The notes: a model not told the origin generated them from the sequence alone. Positions 27,314 to 38,305 are shown, counted from the first letter of the stretch. The stretch: 64,000 nt of DNA from Fulvimarina pelagi HTCC2506 (GCF_000153705.1 NZ_DS022272.1:535965-599964), one strand, 5' to 3'. Translations and numbers: made by a program.

Positions 27314-28714
27314 ATGCCCGTTTCCCTCGTTGCAGAACGCGCCGCCAAGTCTCGCCCCATCGTACCCGTGCGGCAGGGCGAACGGGATAATCTCCTCGGC
27401 GAAACCCGCGACTGGGCCAAATTTTCGAAGTTCGACGGCGAGGCGGGTGACACCTGCCTCGTGCCCGGCGAGTGTGGAGTTCGATCCATTCTTTTGGGTC
27501 TAGGGCGTCCGGAAAAGCGTGATCCAAGTAGCTCCGCGCGCGCAGCATTGCTTGCAGGTGTTCTTGCCCGCAAGCTGCCGGAAGGCGACTGGCATTTGCC
27601 GCCCGAGTCCGAACTGGATGCGGAACTGGTTGGGATCGCTTTGAAGCTCGGCGCCTACAAGTTCGATCGATACAAGACCGGCAACGCGACCGACGGGCCG
27701 GCACTTCGTTTCCATCTTGGCGATGGACCCGATCTCGACCGGATCGCCGCAGTTGCCGACGGCGTGTGTCTAGCGCGCGATCTCATCAATACACCGGTCA
27801 ACGACATGGGCCCGGCGGACCTCGAACAGGCCGCGCGCGATCTCGGCGAACGCTTCGGCGCCTCCGTCTCCGCGATAATCGGCGACGCGCTTATCGAGCA
27901 TAACTTCCCGATGATCCATGCGGTAGGCCGGGCAAGCGTCTCACCGCCGCGCCTCGTCGATCTTACGTGGGGGCGGGCGGATGCGCCGAAGGTGACGCTG
28001 GTCGGAAAGGGCGTCTGCTTCGACACGGGCGGGCTCGACATCAAGCCCCCTTCGAACATGCTGTTGATGAAGAAGGACATGGGCGGCGCGGCGAACGTTC
28101 TTGGGCTCGCCTCCATGATCATGGCCGAAAAACTCGGCGTGAGGTTGCGCGTCCTGATCCCGGCCGTCGAAAACTCGATCTCCGGCTCGGCCTTCCGGCC
28201 GAGTGATGTGCTCACGAGCCGGAAAGGCAAGACGGTCGAGGTTGGCAATACGGATGCAGAAGGCCGCCTGGTGCTCGCCGATGCTCTATGCCTTGGCGAC
28301 GACGAGGAGCCGGAGATCATGATCGATATGGCGACGCTTACAGGCGCTGCTCGCGTCGCGCTCGGCACGGATCTCCCTGCCTTCTTCAGCGACGACGAAA
28401 GCCTCGTGGAAAGTGTCGCTGAAGCCGGTGTTCGTCTCGCCGATCCGTCCTGGCGTCTGCCTCTCTACCGTCCTTATGGGACCGATCTCTCTTCGAAAGT
28501 CGCTGACACCAACAATATCAGCCCCGGTGGTTTTGCCGGCGCGATAACGGCGGCGCTTTTTCTCGAAAGCTTCGTCGAAAAGTCGAAGGCCTGGGCGCAT
28601 TTCGACATTTATGGCTGGCGTCCAAAGGCATCGGCAATTGGGCCGGTTGGCGGTGAGGCCTATGCCATCCGCGCTCTTTTCGACGTGATCGCGAAGCGTT
28701 ATCCGGCGAAATAA
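27314..28714 (+). CDS. M17-family leucyl aminopeptidase
   Basis: The 466-residue metallopeptidase has the catalytic C-terminal domain with GKGVCFDTGGLDIKP, MKKDMGGAANVLG and the M17 signature NTDAEGRLVLADAL, which supplies the two-metal ligands. It removes N-terminal residues from peptides. GGAG six bases before the ATG at 27314 supports that start over the in-frame ATG at 27287. The N-terminal domain is short and divergent, as in PepB-like members. It is divergent from the TPR lipoprotein and followed by an NlpC/P60 gene after 23 bases. Confidence 0.9.
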   Translation: MPVSLVAERAAKSRPIVPVRQGERDNLLGETRDWAKFSKFDGEAGDTCLVPGECGVRSILLGLGRPEKRDPSSSARAALLAGVLARKLPEGDWHLPPESELDAELVGIALKLGAYKFDRYKTGNATDGPALRFHLGDGPDLDRIAAVADGVCLARDLINTPVNDMGPADLEQAARDLGERFGASVSAIIGDALIEHNFPMIHAVGRASVSPPRLVDLTWGRADAPKVTLVGKGVCFDTGGLDIKPPSNMLLMKKDMGGAANVLGLASMIMAEKLGVRLRVLIPAVENSISGSAFRPSDVLTSRKGKTVEVGNTDAEGRLVLADALCLGDDEEPEIMIDMATLTGAARVALGTDLPAFFSDDESLVESVAEAGVRLADPSWRLPLYRPYGTDLSSKVADTNNISPGGFAGAITAALFLESFVEKSKAWAHFDIYGWRPKASAIGPVGGEAYAIRALFDVIAKRYPAK

Positions 28715-28737
28715 CCAAGAATGCATCGACCGAGAGA

Positions 28738-29640
28738 ATGACAGAAACACTGAATCCCCGCCTCAATGCCTATCGCAGCGATCTCGCCGATCTTCGGTTG
28801 AAGGGTCAGGTTGAGGCAGAACACTTCATTGAGGGCCAGCCCGGCGTCGTCTCCGTCCCGCTAGCCCCGATCCATCGCGCGCCCGCCCATGATGCCGCAC
28901 TCGACACCGAAGCCCTCTTCGGCGAACGACTGCTGGTCTTCGATGAGACGGTCGTTGACGGCGAGGCCTGGGCGTGGGTGCAATTGGATGAAGACGGCTA
29001 TGTGGGCTACACGCCCTTCGCCGCGCTGAAGCGCCTCGGCGGAAACGGTGAGGCGAACATGCCTACCCATCGCATATCGGTTCCGCGCACGCTGCTTTTT
29101 CCAGAGCCCGACATAAAGCGCCCGCCGGTCGCGGACTTGCCAATGGGAGCGCTGGTAAAGGCCGTCGGCGAGGCTGAAGACCACAATGCCCGCTATCATC
29201 TGCTCGATGGCGGCGGTGCCATCGTCAAACAACACGCCGAGGCATTCGACACGGATGCCGACGACTTCGTCTCAGTAGCGGAGCGCTTCCTTGAAACACC
29301 TTATCTCTGGGGCGGCAAAAGCGCGCTCGGTATCGACTGTTCGGCGCTGGTTCAGCTCTCCTGCCAGATGGCGGGCATCGACGCCCCGCGCGACTCGTCC
29401 GATCAGGTGCGCGAACTTGGAACCCGGATCGCGGGCATCGAAGCCCTTCAGCGCGGAGACCTCCTCTTCTGGCCGGGCCATGTGGGCATCATGATGGATG
29501 GCCAACGCCTGCTGCACGCCAACGCCTATCACATGATGACTGCGGTCGAGCCACTCGCCGAAACGCTGGAGAGATTCGACAAGAAGGGGGCGGCATTGAG
29601 TGCGGTGCGCCGTATCCCAGGCAAGCGGAAAGAGGGGTGA
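28738..29640 (+). CDS. NlpC/P60 cell-wall peptidase with SH3 domains
   Basis: The 300-residue protein has two bacterial SH3-like regions in its first half (around FGERLLVFDETVVDGEAWAWVQ and ALVKAVGEAEDHNARYHLL) and a C-terminal NlpC/P60 domain with catalytic Cys near residue 201 in GIDCSALVQ, His in GHVGIM, and HANAYH. Such enzymes cleave peptide cross-links in peptidoglycan, often between D-Glu and diaminopimelate. No signal peptide is visible, so it may act on recycled cytoplasmic muropeptides. The adjacent aminopeptidase suggests a shared peptide-recycling role. Confidence 0.88.
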   Translation: MTETLNPRLNAYRSDLADLRLKGQVEAEHFIEGQPGVVSVPLAPIHRAPAHDAALDTEALFGERLLVFDETVVDGEAWAWVQLDEDGYVGYTPFAALKRLGGNGEANMPTHRISVPRTLLFPEPDIKRPPVADLPMGALVKAVGEAEDHNARYHLLDGGGAIVKQHAEAFDTDADDFVSVAERFLETPYLWGGKSALGIDCSALVQLSCQMAGIDAPRDSSDQVRELGTRIAGIEALQRGDLLFWPGHVGIMMDGQRLLHANAYHMMTAVEPLAETLERFDKKGAALSAVRRIPGKRKEG

Positions 29641-29885
29641 GAAGTTGCCGCGGGAAGCACGAAAGAGCAGCGGATTTGTTTGGATTCCGAGCGAACGAAG
29701 CCCTTCGGACCCTCAAGGGTGAACCACGCTATGTACCCGGCTTCGTGACATGGAGGGTGACACCCTGCTGGCCAGGAATGGTGCCGAAGTTCTCGACCAG
29801 CGCAACAAAGGACCGGACTGCGATTTCTCGCGCGGCCCGGCGGACGTAGCGATGCGAAACGAACGGCTAATGACCGTGGCGTAGC

Positions 29886-32813
29886 TTATTCTGCAGCGAT
29901 CTTCGTGACCTTCTTCGTCGGGCGACGTTGCAGAAGTTCCTTCAAAAAGCGGCCGGTGTAGCTCTTCCAGCTCTCGCAGATCTGTTCGGGCGTGCCGGCA
30001 GCGATTATCTCGCCGCCGCCGTCGCCGCCCTCAGGACCGATGTCGACCAGCCAGTCGGCGGTCTTGATCACCTCGAGATTGTGCTCGATGACCACCACCG
30101 TGTTGCCGCGCTCGACGAGGCCGTGCAGCACTTCGAGAAGCTTGGCGACGTCGTGGAAATGCAGGCCCGTCGTCGGCTCGTCGAGGATGTAGAGCGTCTT
30201 GCCGGTCGCCCTGCGCGACAACTCCTTGGCAAGCTTCACGCGTTGAGCTTCGCCGCCCGACAGCGTCGTCGCTTGCTGGCCGACCTTGATATAGCCGAGG
30301 CCGACCTCCTTTAGTGCTACGAGTTTGTCTCGCACGGCCGGGACCGGCGCGAAGAAGTCGACGCCTTCCTCAACGGTCATGTCGAGCACGTCCGCGATCG
30401 ACTTTTCCTTGTAGGTGACCTCCAGCGTCTCGCGATTGTACCGCTTGCCGTGACAGACGTCGCAGGTGACGTAGACATCCGGCAGGAAGTGCATCTCGAT
30501 CTTGATGACGCCGTCCCCCTGGCAGGCCTCGCAGCGGCCACCCTTCACGTTGAAGGAGAAGCGGCCCGGTTGGTAGCCGCGCGCCTTCGCCTCGGGGAGG
30601 CCCGCGAACCAGTCGCGGATCGGCGTGAAGGCGCCCGTATACGTCGCCGGATTTGAGCGGGGTGTGCGCCCGATGGGTGATTGGTCGATGTCGATCACCT
30701 TATCGAGGTGCTCCAAGCCCTCGATCCGGTCGTGCTCGGCCGGCACGTCGCGGCCGTTGGCGATACGGCGCGATGCTGCCTTGAAAAGCGTCTCGATCAG
30801 GAAGGTCGACTTGCCGCCGCCTGAAACGCCCGTGACGCAGGAAAACAGACCGAGTGGGATTTCGGCGGTAACGTTCTTCAGATTGTTGCCGCGTGCGCCG
30901 ACGACCTTGACCGCCTTGCCCTTCTTGGCGTTCCGCCGAACCTGCGGTACCGGCACGCCCATCTCGCCAGAGAGATACTGCCCAGTGATGGAGGACGGTT
31001 CTTCCATGATGTCCTCGGGCGTACCCGAGGCAATGATTTCGCCGCCATGGACACCCGCCGCCGGGCCGATATCGACCACATGATCGGCGGTGCGGATCGC
31101 GTCCTCATCGTGCTCGACGACGATCACCGTGTTGCCGATGTCGCGCAGGTGCTTGAGCGTGACGAGCAGGCGCTCGTTGTCGCGCTGGTGGAGACCGATG
31201 GACGGCTCGTCCAGCACGTAGAGCACCCCAGTCAGACCCGATCCAATCTGCGAAGCGAGGCGGATGCGCTGGCTCTCTCCGCCGGATAGCGTTCCCGAAG
31301 AACGCGACAGTGTCAGATAATCGAGCCCGACATCGTTTAAGAAGCGCAGCCGGTCGCGGATCTCTTTCAGGATCCGGACGGCGATCTCGTTCTGCTTGTC
31401 GCTCAGATGTTGCGGCAATTCCTCGAACCAGTCGACGGCGTGGCGGATCGAAAGGTCGCTGACCTGACCGATATGTTGGCCGTGGATTTTCACCGCCAGC
31501 GCCTCGGGCTTCAATCGGTTGCCGTTGCAGGCAGGGCAGGGCGTTGCCGACATGAAGCGCTCGATCTCCTCGCGCATGAAGGCGGAGTCGGTCTCTCGCC
31601 AGCGGCGCGAAAGGTTCGGCACGACGCCTTCGAACGTCTTCGTCGTCGAATAGGCGCGCAACCCATCCTTGAAGCGGAATTCGACCTTTTCCTTACCGGT
31701 ACCGTTGAGGATAACCTCTTTGGCTTCGTTCGAGAGATCGGACCACTTGTCAGTCTGCTTGAAGCCGTAGTGTTTGCCGAGACCGTCCAGCGTCTGGCCG
31801 TAATAGGGCGAGGTCGACTTCGCCCAAGGCGCGATCGCGCCGTTCTTCAGCGTCATGTTTTCGTTCGGCACGACGAGCTTGGGATCGACTGCTCGCTGCG
31901 AGCCGAGGCCGTCGCATTTCGGACAGGCCCCGAAGGGATTGTTGAACGAGAACAGGCGCGGTTCGATTTCCGGGATCGTAAAACCAGAGACCGGACAGGC
32001 GAACTTTTCTGAAAAGAGCAACCGTTCGTGGGTCTCGTTCTTGTTTCGATTTGCGCCTGCATCTGCGAGCCGCTCTTTCGGCAGAGGCCTATCGGCGAAC
32101 TCTGCGACCGCGAGGCCGTCCGCCATGCCGAGGGCGGTCTCAATCGAGTCGGCAAGACGTGACTTCATATCCTCGCGCACCACGATGCGATCGACCACCA
32201 CGTCGATGTCGTGCTTGTACTTCTTGTCGAGGGCAGGAACTTCGGCGATCTCGTAATATTCGCCGTCGATTTTGACGCGCTGGAAGCCTTTTTTCTGAAG
32301 CTCGGCCAGTTCCTTGCGGTATTCGCCCTTGCGGCCGCGGATCATCGGCGCGAGCAGGTAAAGGCGCGTGCCTTCCTCTAGCGCTAGCACCCGATCGACC
32401 ATCTGGCTCACGGTTTGGCTCTCGATCGGCAGGCCTGTCGCCGGCGAGATCGGCACGCCGACGCGCGCGAAAAGCAGGCGCATATAATCGTATATTTCGG
32501 TGACAGTCGCGACGGTGGAACGGGGGTTCTTCGACGTCGTTTTTTGCTCGATCGAAATCGAAGGCGAGAGGCCCTCGATGGAGTCGACGTCCGGCTTCTG
32601 CATCATCTCCAGAAACTGCCGTGCGTAAGCAGACAGGCTCTCGACGTAACGCCGCTGGCCTTCCGCATAGATAGTGTCGAAGGCTAGGGAGGATTTGCCC
32701 GAACCGGAAAGCCCCGTCATGACGATCAGCTTGTCGCGCGGAATGTCGAGATCGACGTTTTTAAGGTTATGTTCGCGCGCACCACGAATGGAGATCGTCT
32801 TGAGATCGGACAT
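29886..32813 (-). CDS. uvrA: Excinuclease ABC subunit A
   Basis: The 975-residue damage-recognition ATPase of nucleotide excision repair. Two ABC modules are visible: Walker [15 protein letters not shown] and [14 protein letters not shown], signature motifs [14 protein letters not shown] and [14 protein letters not shown], and zinc-finger cysteines in [10 protein letters not shown] and in CEACQGDG followed by [10 protein letters not shown]. The ATG at 32813 ([20 protein letters not shown]) is the family start; five upstream codons are not conserved. It is divergent from ssb, with a GTTC-N7-GTTC SOS box between, so LexA control is expected. Confidence 0.97.
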   Translation of the reverse strand: MSDLKTISIRGAREHNLKNVDLDIPRDKLIVMTGLSGSGKSSLAFDTIYAEGQRRYVESLSAYARQFLEMMQKPDVDSIEGLSPSISIEQKTTSKNPRSTVATVTEIYDYMRLLFARVGVPISPATGLPIESQTVSQMVDRVLALEEGTRLYLLAPMIRGRKGEYRKELAELQKKGFQRVKIDGEYYEIAEVPALDKKYKHDIDVVVDRIVVREDMKSRLADSIETALGMADGLAVAEFADRPLPKERLADAGANRNKNETHERLLFSEKFACPVSGFTIPEIEPRLFSFNNPFGACPKCDGLGSQRAVDPKLVVPNENMTLKNGAIAPWAKSTSPYYGQTLDGLGKHYGFKQTDKWSDLSNEAKEVILNGTGKEKVEFRFKDGLRAYSTTKTFEGVVPNLSRRWRETDSAFMREEIERFMSATPCPACNGNRLKPEALAVKIHGQHIGQVSDLSIRHAVDWFEELPQHLSDKQNEIAVRILKEIRDRLRFLNDVGLDYLTLSRSSGTLSGGESQRIRLASQIGSGLTGVLYVLDEPSIGLHQRDNERLLVTLKHLRDIGNTVIVVEHDEDAIRTADHVVDIGPAAGVHGGEIIASGTPEDIMEEPSSITGQYLSGEMGVPVPQVRRNAKKGKAVKVVGARGNNLKNVTAEIPLGLFSCVTGVSGGGKSTFLIETLFKAASRRIANGRDVPAEHDRIEGLEHLDKVIDIDQSPIGRTPRSNPATYTGAFTPIRDWFAGLPEAKARGYQPGRFSFNVKGGRCEACQGDGVIKIEMHFLPDVYVTCDVCHGKRYNRETLEVTYKEKSIADVLDMTVEEGVDFFAPVPAVRDKLVALKEVGLGYIKVGQQATTLSGGEAQRVKLAKELSRRATGKTLYILDEPTTGLHFHDVAKLLEVLHGLVERGNTVVVIEHNLEVIKTADWLVDIGPEGGDGGGEIIAAGTPEQICESWKSYTGRFLKELLQRRPTKKVTKIAAE

Positions 32814-32909
32814 CAACGAAACCGGCAAGAAAGAAGGAAGCTTGAATTCGGCCTATCTATGGAAAGTGCCCTTGAATTTAAAGCACTGATTGACTCGACG
32901 AAAGACTTT

Positions 32910-32924
32910 GTTCTAATTTTGTTC
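32910..32924. promoter_or_regulatory. Alphaproteobacterial SOS (LexA) box
   Basis: GTTC at 32910-32913, seven bases, and GTTC at 32921-32924 form the direct-repeat GTTC-N7-GTTC operator known for LexA in alphaproteobacteria. It lies 97 bases upstream of uvrA and 114 upstream of ssb, in the classic divergent arrangement, and could repress either or both. Confidence 0.85.
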
Positions 32925-33037
32925 CACGCCTCCGGCGAAGCGCCGTAGGGCATTTTCTGTGAACGAGCCGGACTGCGCACTTTCGCCGCTGCTGGTGCGT
33001 CGCTAGGTTCGCGCGCAACTGTGCAAGGGAGTTTCCA

Positions 33038-33547
33038 ATGGCCGGCAGCGTCAACAAAGTCATTCTGGTCGGCAATCTCGGGGCTGACCCCGAAATGCGG
33101 CGCACGCAGGACGGCAAGCCAATCGCGAATTTTTCCGTCGCGACGTCCGAAAGCTGGCGCGACCGCAATTCCGGCGAGCGGCGCGAGAAGACCGAATGGC
33201 ACCGGGTCGTCTGTTTCAACGAGGGCCTCAACAAGGTCATCGAACAGTATGTGAAGAAGGGCTCGAAGGTGTATATCGAAGGGCAGCTTCAGACCCGCAA
33301 ATGGCAGGGACAGGACGGGCAGGACCGCTACTCGACCGAGGTCGTGCTGCAGGGGTTCAACTGCACTCTCACCATGCTCGATGGGCGTGGCGAAGGCGGC
33401 GGCGGAGATTACGGCGGTGGCGGATCGCGCGGTGGCCCGCCGTCCGGCGGCTCGCGCGGTGGTGGCGAATACGGGAGCGGTCCCGGTGGAGGTAGCGGCT
33501 ACGGTGGCGGCGGATCCCGCGATTTTGACGACGAGATTCCGTTCTGA
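33038..33547 (+). CDS. ssb: Single-stranded DNA-binding protein
   Basis: The 169-residue protein has the OB-fold start [31 protein letters not shown] and [17 protein letters not shown], then a glycine-rich linker and the conserved acidic tip DFDDEIPF that recruits repair and replication partners. AAGGGAG precedes the ATG. It is divergent from uvrA across the SOS box. Confidence 0.97.
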   Translation: MAGSVNKVILVGNLGADPEMRRTQDGKPIANFSVATSESWRDRNSGERREKTEWHRVVCFNEGLNKVIEQYVKKGSKVYIEGQLQTRKWQGQDGQDRYSTEVVLQGFNCTLTMLDGRGEGGGGDYGGGGSRGGPPSGGSRGGGEYGSGPGGGSGYGGGGSRDFDDEIPF

Positions 33548-33582
33548 TCCCAAGGCCTGCACGACCGGGGAAGGCAGGTGAG

Positions 33583-33984
33583 ATGGTAGATCGTCCCGTA
33601 GGTTCGTCGCTGACCATAGCGGCTCTGGCGCTCACCTGGTGTGTCCTCGGCGTTCTCGTCTCGGGACCAGCGGCGGCAGGCGAACCGGTCGTCGAGAACG
33701 TCGAGGTCACCAGAACGGGCGAGGGCGTCTATAGTTTTGCCGTGACGCTCAGTCATGGCGACGAGGGCACGGACCACTACGCCGATCGTTGGGAGGTCAA
33801 GGCCGCGGACGGAACCGTCTACGGCACCCGTGAGCTTCTCCACCCGCATGTGAACGAACAGCCGTTTACCCGGTCCGAATTCGGCATAGAGATTCCGACC
33901 GACGTCACGACTGTTTTCGTCTCGGGCCACGACAACGTACATGGCGACGGCGAGGCGGTGGAGGTGGCTCTGCCAACGCAGTAG
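33583..33984 (+). CDS. Small exported protein of unknown function
   Basis: A 133-residue protein with an N-terminal hydrophobic signal (SLTIAALALTWCVLGVLVSGPAAA) and a mature domain containing YSFAVTLSHGDEGTDHYADRWEV and the motif LLHPHVNEQPFTR. Histidine-rich positions (HPHVNEQ, SGHDNVHGDG) might bind metal, but this is only suggestive. It lies 35 bases after ssb and may be read through from it. I recognise no named family, though the sequence looks like a conserved alphaproteobacterial secreted protein. Confidence 0.7.
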   Translation: MVDRPVGSSLTIAALALTWCVLGVLVSGPAAAGEPVVENVEVTRTGEGVYSFAVTLSHGDEGTDHYADRWEVKAADGTVYGTRELLHPHVNEQPFTRSEFGIEIPTDVTTVFVSGHDNVHGDGEAVEVALPTQ

Positions 33985-34355
33985 CGCGGGGCTGGGTCGA
34001 AGAGAATGACGATGGCGGGATAACGCCGCTCCATGCGACGGCCCAGGGTAGAATTCGCAAGATACGACGCTGAAGATGACCCAAAGCGCAGCCTATGCAT
34101 CTACTCGACCGGGCCATGCGTGCAGGAGAGTTTGAGTCATAAACTTGCTCGAAGCGGAACCTCCTCGATTTTGCAGAGGTTCGCATGCGGTTCGGGGTTC
34201 GGTGGCGAACCATATTCGCGCCGCTTCCAGACTGCTTCTCTCGCTGCGTTTCACGAGTTCGTCCCGCGGTGGTTGATTCGGAGGCGATGAGAAGGGGGGC
34301 GACCCGGACGCCCCAACGCGAAGCGAACCCAGAGCCAAACCGCGATTGAAAGCAG
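33985..34355. other. Convergent intergenic stretch, no gene recognised
   Basis: There are 371 bases between the exported protein and marC. Short inverted repeats are present, for example GAACCTC at 34158-34164 with GAGGTTC at 34177-34183, and GGGGCG at 34296-34301 with CGCCCC at 34309-34314. The second could be a terminator stem but lacks a T run. Open frames on both strands look like noise. Confidence 0.4.
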
Positions 34356-35018
34356 TCACGATGAAGCGGCAGGGGTCTTCCCGATAGAGAAGAGAGCGCC
34401 AATCCCGTCTGCAACGAACTGCACGGCGAGCGCCGCCAGGATCACTCCGAGTACGCGGGAGATGACGCCCCTACCGGTCGCGCCGAGTATCATGTCGAGC
34501 CGGTGGGCAAAGGTCAGCGAAGCGCACGTGATCAGAAGCGTGACCGCGATCACCGCAACGACGCTCGCCTTGCCGACGGCGCTCGGCAACTGGCCGGAGA
34601 GAAGGATGACGGCGGCGATCGCGCCCGGACCGGCGATCAGTGGAATGGCCAGCGGGAAGGCAGCGACGTCGGTATCTTCTCCGGGCTCGTCGTCTTTCTC
34701 CGCGACGGCCTTGGTCGCGCTCTTGCCCTTGCGTTCGTTGCGCCGCTCGAAGACGAGTTCGAACCCGATCACAAAGAGGAAGAGGCCACCTGCAACGCGG
34801 AAGGCGCCGAGCGAGATTCCAAGCGCTTCGAGAATCGTGAGGCCGAGAAGCGCGAAGACGGTGAGGATGCAGAAGGCGATAAGGCACCCCTTCCATGCCA
34901 TCGTCATCCGTGCCTTCTTCGAGACGCCGGGTGTCAGCGCCAAGTAAACCGGAATCAGGCCGAGCGGATCGACGATGACGAACAGCGTCACGAAGCCGTT
35001 GAGAAGCAGATCGACCAT
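34356..35018 (-). CDS. MarC-family integral membrane protein
   Basis: The 220-residue protein has six membrane segments and the MarC motifs VTLFVIVDPLGLIPVYLALTPG, GAFRVAGGLFLFVIGFELVF and FPLAIPLIAGPGAIAAVILL. The family (formerly linked to antibiotic resistance) has no proven transport substrate. The start at 35018 has GGGA at good spacing; an ATG two codons earlier (35024) is also possible. The frame extends upstream to 35231, but that part overlaps the gyrA promoter and is not conserved. A charged loop (KSATKAVAEKDDEPGEDTD) separates helices three and four. Confidence 0.88.
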   Translation of the reverse strand: MVDLLLNGFVTLFVIVDPLGLIPVYLALTPGVSKKARMTMAWKGCLIAFCILTVFALLGLTILEALGISLGAFRVAGGLFLFVIGFELVFERRNERKGKSATKAVAEKDDEPGEDTDVAAFPLAIPLIAGPGAIAAVILLSGQLPSAVGKASVVAVIAVTLLITCASLTFAHRLDMILGATGRGVISRVLGVILAALAVQFVADGIGALFSIGKTPAASS

Positions 35019-35233
35019 CGACATATCCCGTTTGAGCCGTAGCTTGGCTGAGAACACGGAAAGAAGTTCAGTGGCAAGTACGGCACCGCTCTCGCCGTCA
35101 GAGCGAACGTGGCCTGCGAGAGACTTTGGAAAGCTACAGAAGGCGGTCCGTAAAGGCCTTCGAAGGTTTGCGCTGACGAGCGCCTTCGGGCTATAGCAAG
35201 CCCACGAATTCGCATCGATTTCTGGACACATCC

Positions 35234-38086
35234 TTGGCTGACGATAACGACGACTTGACGCCCTCCGACAAGCCGACCGGCGGGCCGCCGGAAGGTGGCG
35301 GCATCGGTACGGTTTCCATCATCGACGAAATGCAGCGCAGTTATCTCGATTACGCCATGAGCGTGATCGTGAGCCGTGCGCTACCTGACGTGCGCGACGG
35401 CCTGAAGCCGGTGCATCGGCGCATCCTCTACGCCATGCACGAGATGGGCCTTACTTCGACTCGGCCCTACCGCAAATCGGCCGGCGTCGTCGGCGAAGTG
35501 ATGGGTAAATATCATCCACACGGCGACTCGGCGATCTACGACGCACTCGTGCGCATGGCGCAGGACTGGTCGCTGCGTGACAGGCTCATCGAGGGCCAGG
35601 GCAATTACGGCTCGATCGACGGCGATCCGCCGGCGGCCATGCGTTACACCGAGTGCCGGCTGCGCAAGATTTCCGATACGCTGCTCGCCGACATCGACAA
35701 GGAAACCGTCGACTTCCAGGAGAACTACGACGGGCGCGAGCAGGAGCCGGTGGTTCTGCCGGCCGGGTTCCCGAATCTCCTCGTCAACGGGTCAGGCGGT
35801 ATCGCCGTCGGCATGGCGACGAACATTCCGCCCCACAACCTCGGCGAGGTCATCGACGGCTGCGTCGCGCTGATCGACAATCCGGCGATCACGCTGCCCG
35901 AAATGATGGAGATCATTCCGGGGCCGGACTTCCCGACCGGTGCGATCCTCCTCGGCAAGGCGGGAATACAGTCGGCCTATTCCACCGGCCGCGGCTCGCT
36001 GCTGATGCGGGGCAAGGTGCATACCGAAACGATCCGCGGCGATCGCGAAGCGATCATCGTCACCGAGGTTCCCTATCAGGTGAACAAGGCGACGATGATC
36101 GAGAAGATGGCCGAACTCGTGCGTGATAAGCGCATCGAAGGCATTTCGGACATTCGCGACGAGTCAGACCGCGAGGGCTACCGGGTCGTCGTCGAACTGA
36201 AGCGCGATGCGTCCGCGGACGTGATCCTCAACCAGCTCTATCGCTTCACGCCGCTGCAGACCTCGTTTGGCGCCAATATGGTGGCGCTCAACGGCGGAAA
36301 GCCTGAGCAGCTGACCCTGATGGACATGCTGTCGGCCTTCGTCGCGTTCCGCGAGGACGTGGTCAACCGGCGCACGAAGTACCTCTTACGCAAGGCGCGC
36401 GAACGGGCGCACGTCCTGGTCGGCCTTGCAATCGCTGTCGCCAATATCGACGAGGTGATCAAGCTCATCCGCGCCGCCCCCGATCCGGCGACGGCCCGCG
36501 AGCAACTGATGACGCGGGAATGGGACGCGAAGGATGTCGCCCCGCTTGTCAGGCTCATCGACGATCCGCGCCACCGGATTTCCGATCAGGGTACCTATCG
36601 CCTCTCGGAGGCGCAGGCCCGCGCGATCCTCGACCTGCGGCTCCAGCGCCTTACGGCTCTTGGCCGCGACGAGATCGGCGACGAACTCGAAAAGATCGGC
36701 GCCGAGATCAAGGACTATCTGGAGATCCTGTCGTCGCGCACCCGCGTGATGCAGATCATCAAGGACGAGCTTACCGCCATCCGTGATGAGTTCGCGACTC
36801 CGCGTCGGACCGAACTCTCCGAGGGCGCGGCCGATCTCGAAGACGAGGACCTGATCCCGCGTGAGGACATGGTCGTGACCGTCAGTCACGGCGGCTACAT
36901 CAAGCGCGTGCCGCTCAGCGTCTATCGGTCCCAGCGCCGCGGCGGCAAGGGTCGCTCGGGCATGAGCCTGAAGAACGACGAGGATTCGGTGACCCGGCTC
37001 TTCGTCGCAAATACCCACACGCCGGTGCTGTTCTTCTCCTCGCGCGGCATCGTCTACAAGGAGAAGGTCTGGCGGCTGCCGCTCACGACCCCGCAGGGGC
37101 GTGGCAAGGCGCTGGTGAACCTCCTGCCGCTCGAAAAGAACGAGCGCATCACCTCAATCCTGCCGCTGCCGAACGAGGAAGAGGCGGCCGAACGCACCAA
37201 TGTGATGTTCGCCACCACCCGAGGCACGGTCCGGCGCAACAAGCTGAGCGACTTCACGAACGTGAACCGCAATGGCAAGATCGCGATGAAGCTCGACGAC
37301 GAGCAGGATTCGATCCTCGGCGTCGCGACCTGTTCGGAAGACGACGACGTGCTGCTGACAGCTTCGTCCGGCCAGTGCATCCGCTTCCCGACGACCGATG
37401 TTCGCGTCTTTGCGGGCCGCAATTCGGTCGGTGTGCGCGGCATCTCGCTGGGCAAAAGCGAGACGGTCGTCTCTATGGCGATCCTGCGCCATGTCGACGC
37501 TTCGGCCGAAGAACGCGCCACCTATCTGAAGATGCGCCGCGCCGTCGAAGGCGATACCAATGGCGAGAGCGACAGCGATGAGGAGGCCGTTGCGGACGTC
37601 GCGATCGATCAGGAGCGCTACGCCGAGCTCGGCGCACGCGAGGAAATGATCCTCACCGTTTCGGAATACGGTTATGGCAAGCGATCGTCATCTTACGAGT
37701 TCCGCACCTCCGGACGCGGCGGCAAGGGCATTCGGGCGACCGACACGAACCGGCTCGACAAGCTGGGCGCGCTTGTTGCCGGCTTCCCGGTGGAAAACGA
37801 GGATCAGCTGCTCCTCGTCACCGATCGAGGCCAGGTAATCCGTGTACCGGTCGACGGGATCGGCATGAAGGGCCGCGCGACCGGAGGTGTCACAATCTTC
37901 CGCACGGCCGATGGGGAGCGTGTCGTTTCTGTCGAGCGTATTCCAGATCAGGGCACGGACGAAACGGGCGAGGCCGATGCCGATGTCACCGATAGTGTTG
38001 CTCCGGACGGCGGCGACGGTGATGGCGGGTCAGATGGACCGATGCGTGATGCCGAGGGCGACGAGGGGTCGATCGACGAAAGTTGA
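35234..38086 (+). CDS. gyrA: DNA gyrase subunit A
   Basis: The 950-residue protein introduces negative supercoils together with GyrB. The breakage-reunion core contains [16 protein letters not shown], the quinolone-target region [18 protein letters not shown] with Ser and Asp at the positions usually altered in resistance, and the catalytic Tyr in AAMRYTECR. The C-terminal wrapping domain has the GyrA box QRRGGKG. The start is TTG at 35234, with no ATG nearby in frame. The tail ends in an unusually long Asp/Gly/Glu-rich stretch of about 45 residues ([11 protein letters not shown] and similar). Confidence 0.97.
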   Translation: MADDNDDLTPSDKPTGGPPEGGGIGTVSIIDEMQRSYLDYAMSVIVSRALPDVRDGLKPVHRRILYAMHEMGLTSTRPYRKSAGVVGEVMGKYHPHGDSAIYDALVRMAQDWSLRDRLIEGQGNYGSIDGDPPAAMRYTECRLRKISDTLLADIDKETVDFQENYDGREQEPVVLPAGFPNLLVNGSGGIAVGMATNIPPHNLGEVIDGCVALIDNPAITLPEMMEIIPGPDFPTGAILLGKAGIQSAYSTGRGSLLMRGKVHTETIRGDREAIIVTEVPYQVNKATMIEKMAELVRDKRIEGISDIRDESDREGYRVVVELKRDASADVILNQLYRFTPLQTSFGANMVALNGGKPEQLTLMDMLSAFVAFREDVVNRRTKYLLRKARERAHVLVGLAIAVANIDEVIKLIRAAPDPATAREQLMTREWDAKDVAPLVRLIDDPRHRISDQGTYRLSEAQARAILDLRLQRLTALGRDEIGDELEKIGAEIKDYLEILSSRTRVMQIIKDELTAIRDEFATPRRTELSEGAADLEDEDLIPREDMVVTVSHGGYIKRVPLSVYRSQRRGGKGRSGMSLKNDEDSVTRLFVANTHTPVLFFSSRGIVYKEKVWRLPLTTPQGRGKALVNLLPLEKNERITSILPLPNEEEAAERTNVMFATTRGTVRRNKLSDFTNVNRNGKIAMKLDDEQDSILGVATCSEDDDVLLTASSGQCIRFPTTDVRVFAGRNSVGVRGISLGKSETVVSMAILRHVDASAEERATYLKMRRAVEGDTNGESDSDEEAVADVAIDQERYAELGAREEMILTVSEYGYGKRSSSYEFRTSGRGGKGIRATDTNRLDKLGALVAGFPVENEDQLLLVTDRGQVIRVPVDGIGMKGRATGGVTIFRTADGERVVSVERIPDQGTDETGEADADVTDSVAPDGGDGDGGSDGPMRDAEGDEGSIDES

Positions 38087-38109
38087 GTAAATAATCTCGA
38101 CGCGCGAGA

Positions 38110-38140
38110 AAAATGCCGTTCTCAGAATTATGAGAACGGC
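38110..38140 (-). terminator. Terminator of the small minus-strand gene
   Basis: A perfect 10-base-pair stem (GCCGTTCTCA at 38115-38124 with TGAGAACGGC at 38131-38140, six-base loop) is followed on the minus strand by ATTTTTC. The T run is only on the minus side, so it fits termination of the small gene at 38183-38305 rather than gyrA, though the hairpin may also slow gyrA transcripts. Confidence 0.75.
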
Positions 38141-38182
38141 ACGAACATCATAAAAGCTGGTTTTACTTGAAATTCACTAATG

Positions 38183-38305
38183 TCAGCGATGGAAATGGCG
38201 TGATTTCACCCTTACGCGCGACCGATCCTGATCACTGTGCAAAGTGACGAGGGTTGCGGCCGTAAGGCTGACGACCATTGCAAGAGATAGCGCGACGACC
38301 AGCAT
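38183..38305 (-). CDS. Small membrane peptide (40 residues), previously unlisted
   Basis: An ATG at 38305 opens a 40-codon frame ending in TGA at 38183. The product is one hydrophobic helix (residues 1-22, LVVALSLAMVVSLTAATLV) followed by a strongly basic tail (six Arg/Lys among residues 28-40). GAGGAGAGA stands just before the ATG at ideal spacing, and a T-tailed terminator lies 43 bases downstream. Its own signals and the absence of any other gene in this 406-base gap support it. It resembles no family I know. A longer overlapping ORF in another frame (38212-38463) has no such support. Confidence 0.65.
   Translation of the reverse strand: MLVVALSLAMVVSLTAATLVTLHSDQDRSRVRVKSRHFHR

Noticed and set aside
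29641..29885. 70-codon plus-strand ORF after the NlpC/P60 gene
   Set aside because: GTG start overlapping the previous stop but no ribosome site, odd amino-acid composition and no family similarity; region treated as non-coding.
33905..34414. 169-codon minus-strand ORF upstream of marC's stop
   Set aside because: Crosses the end of the exported-protein gene and marC, with no recognisable domain.
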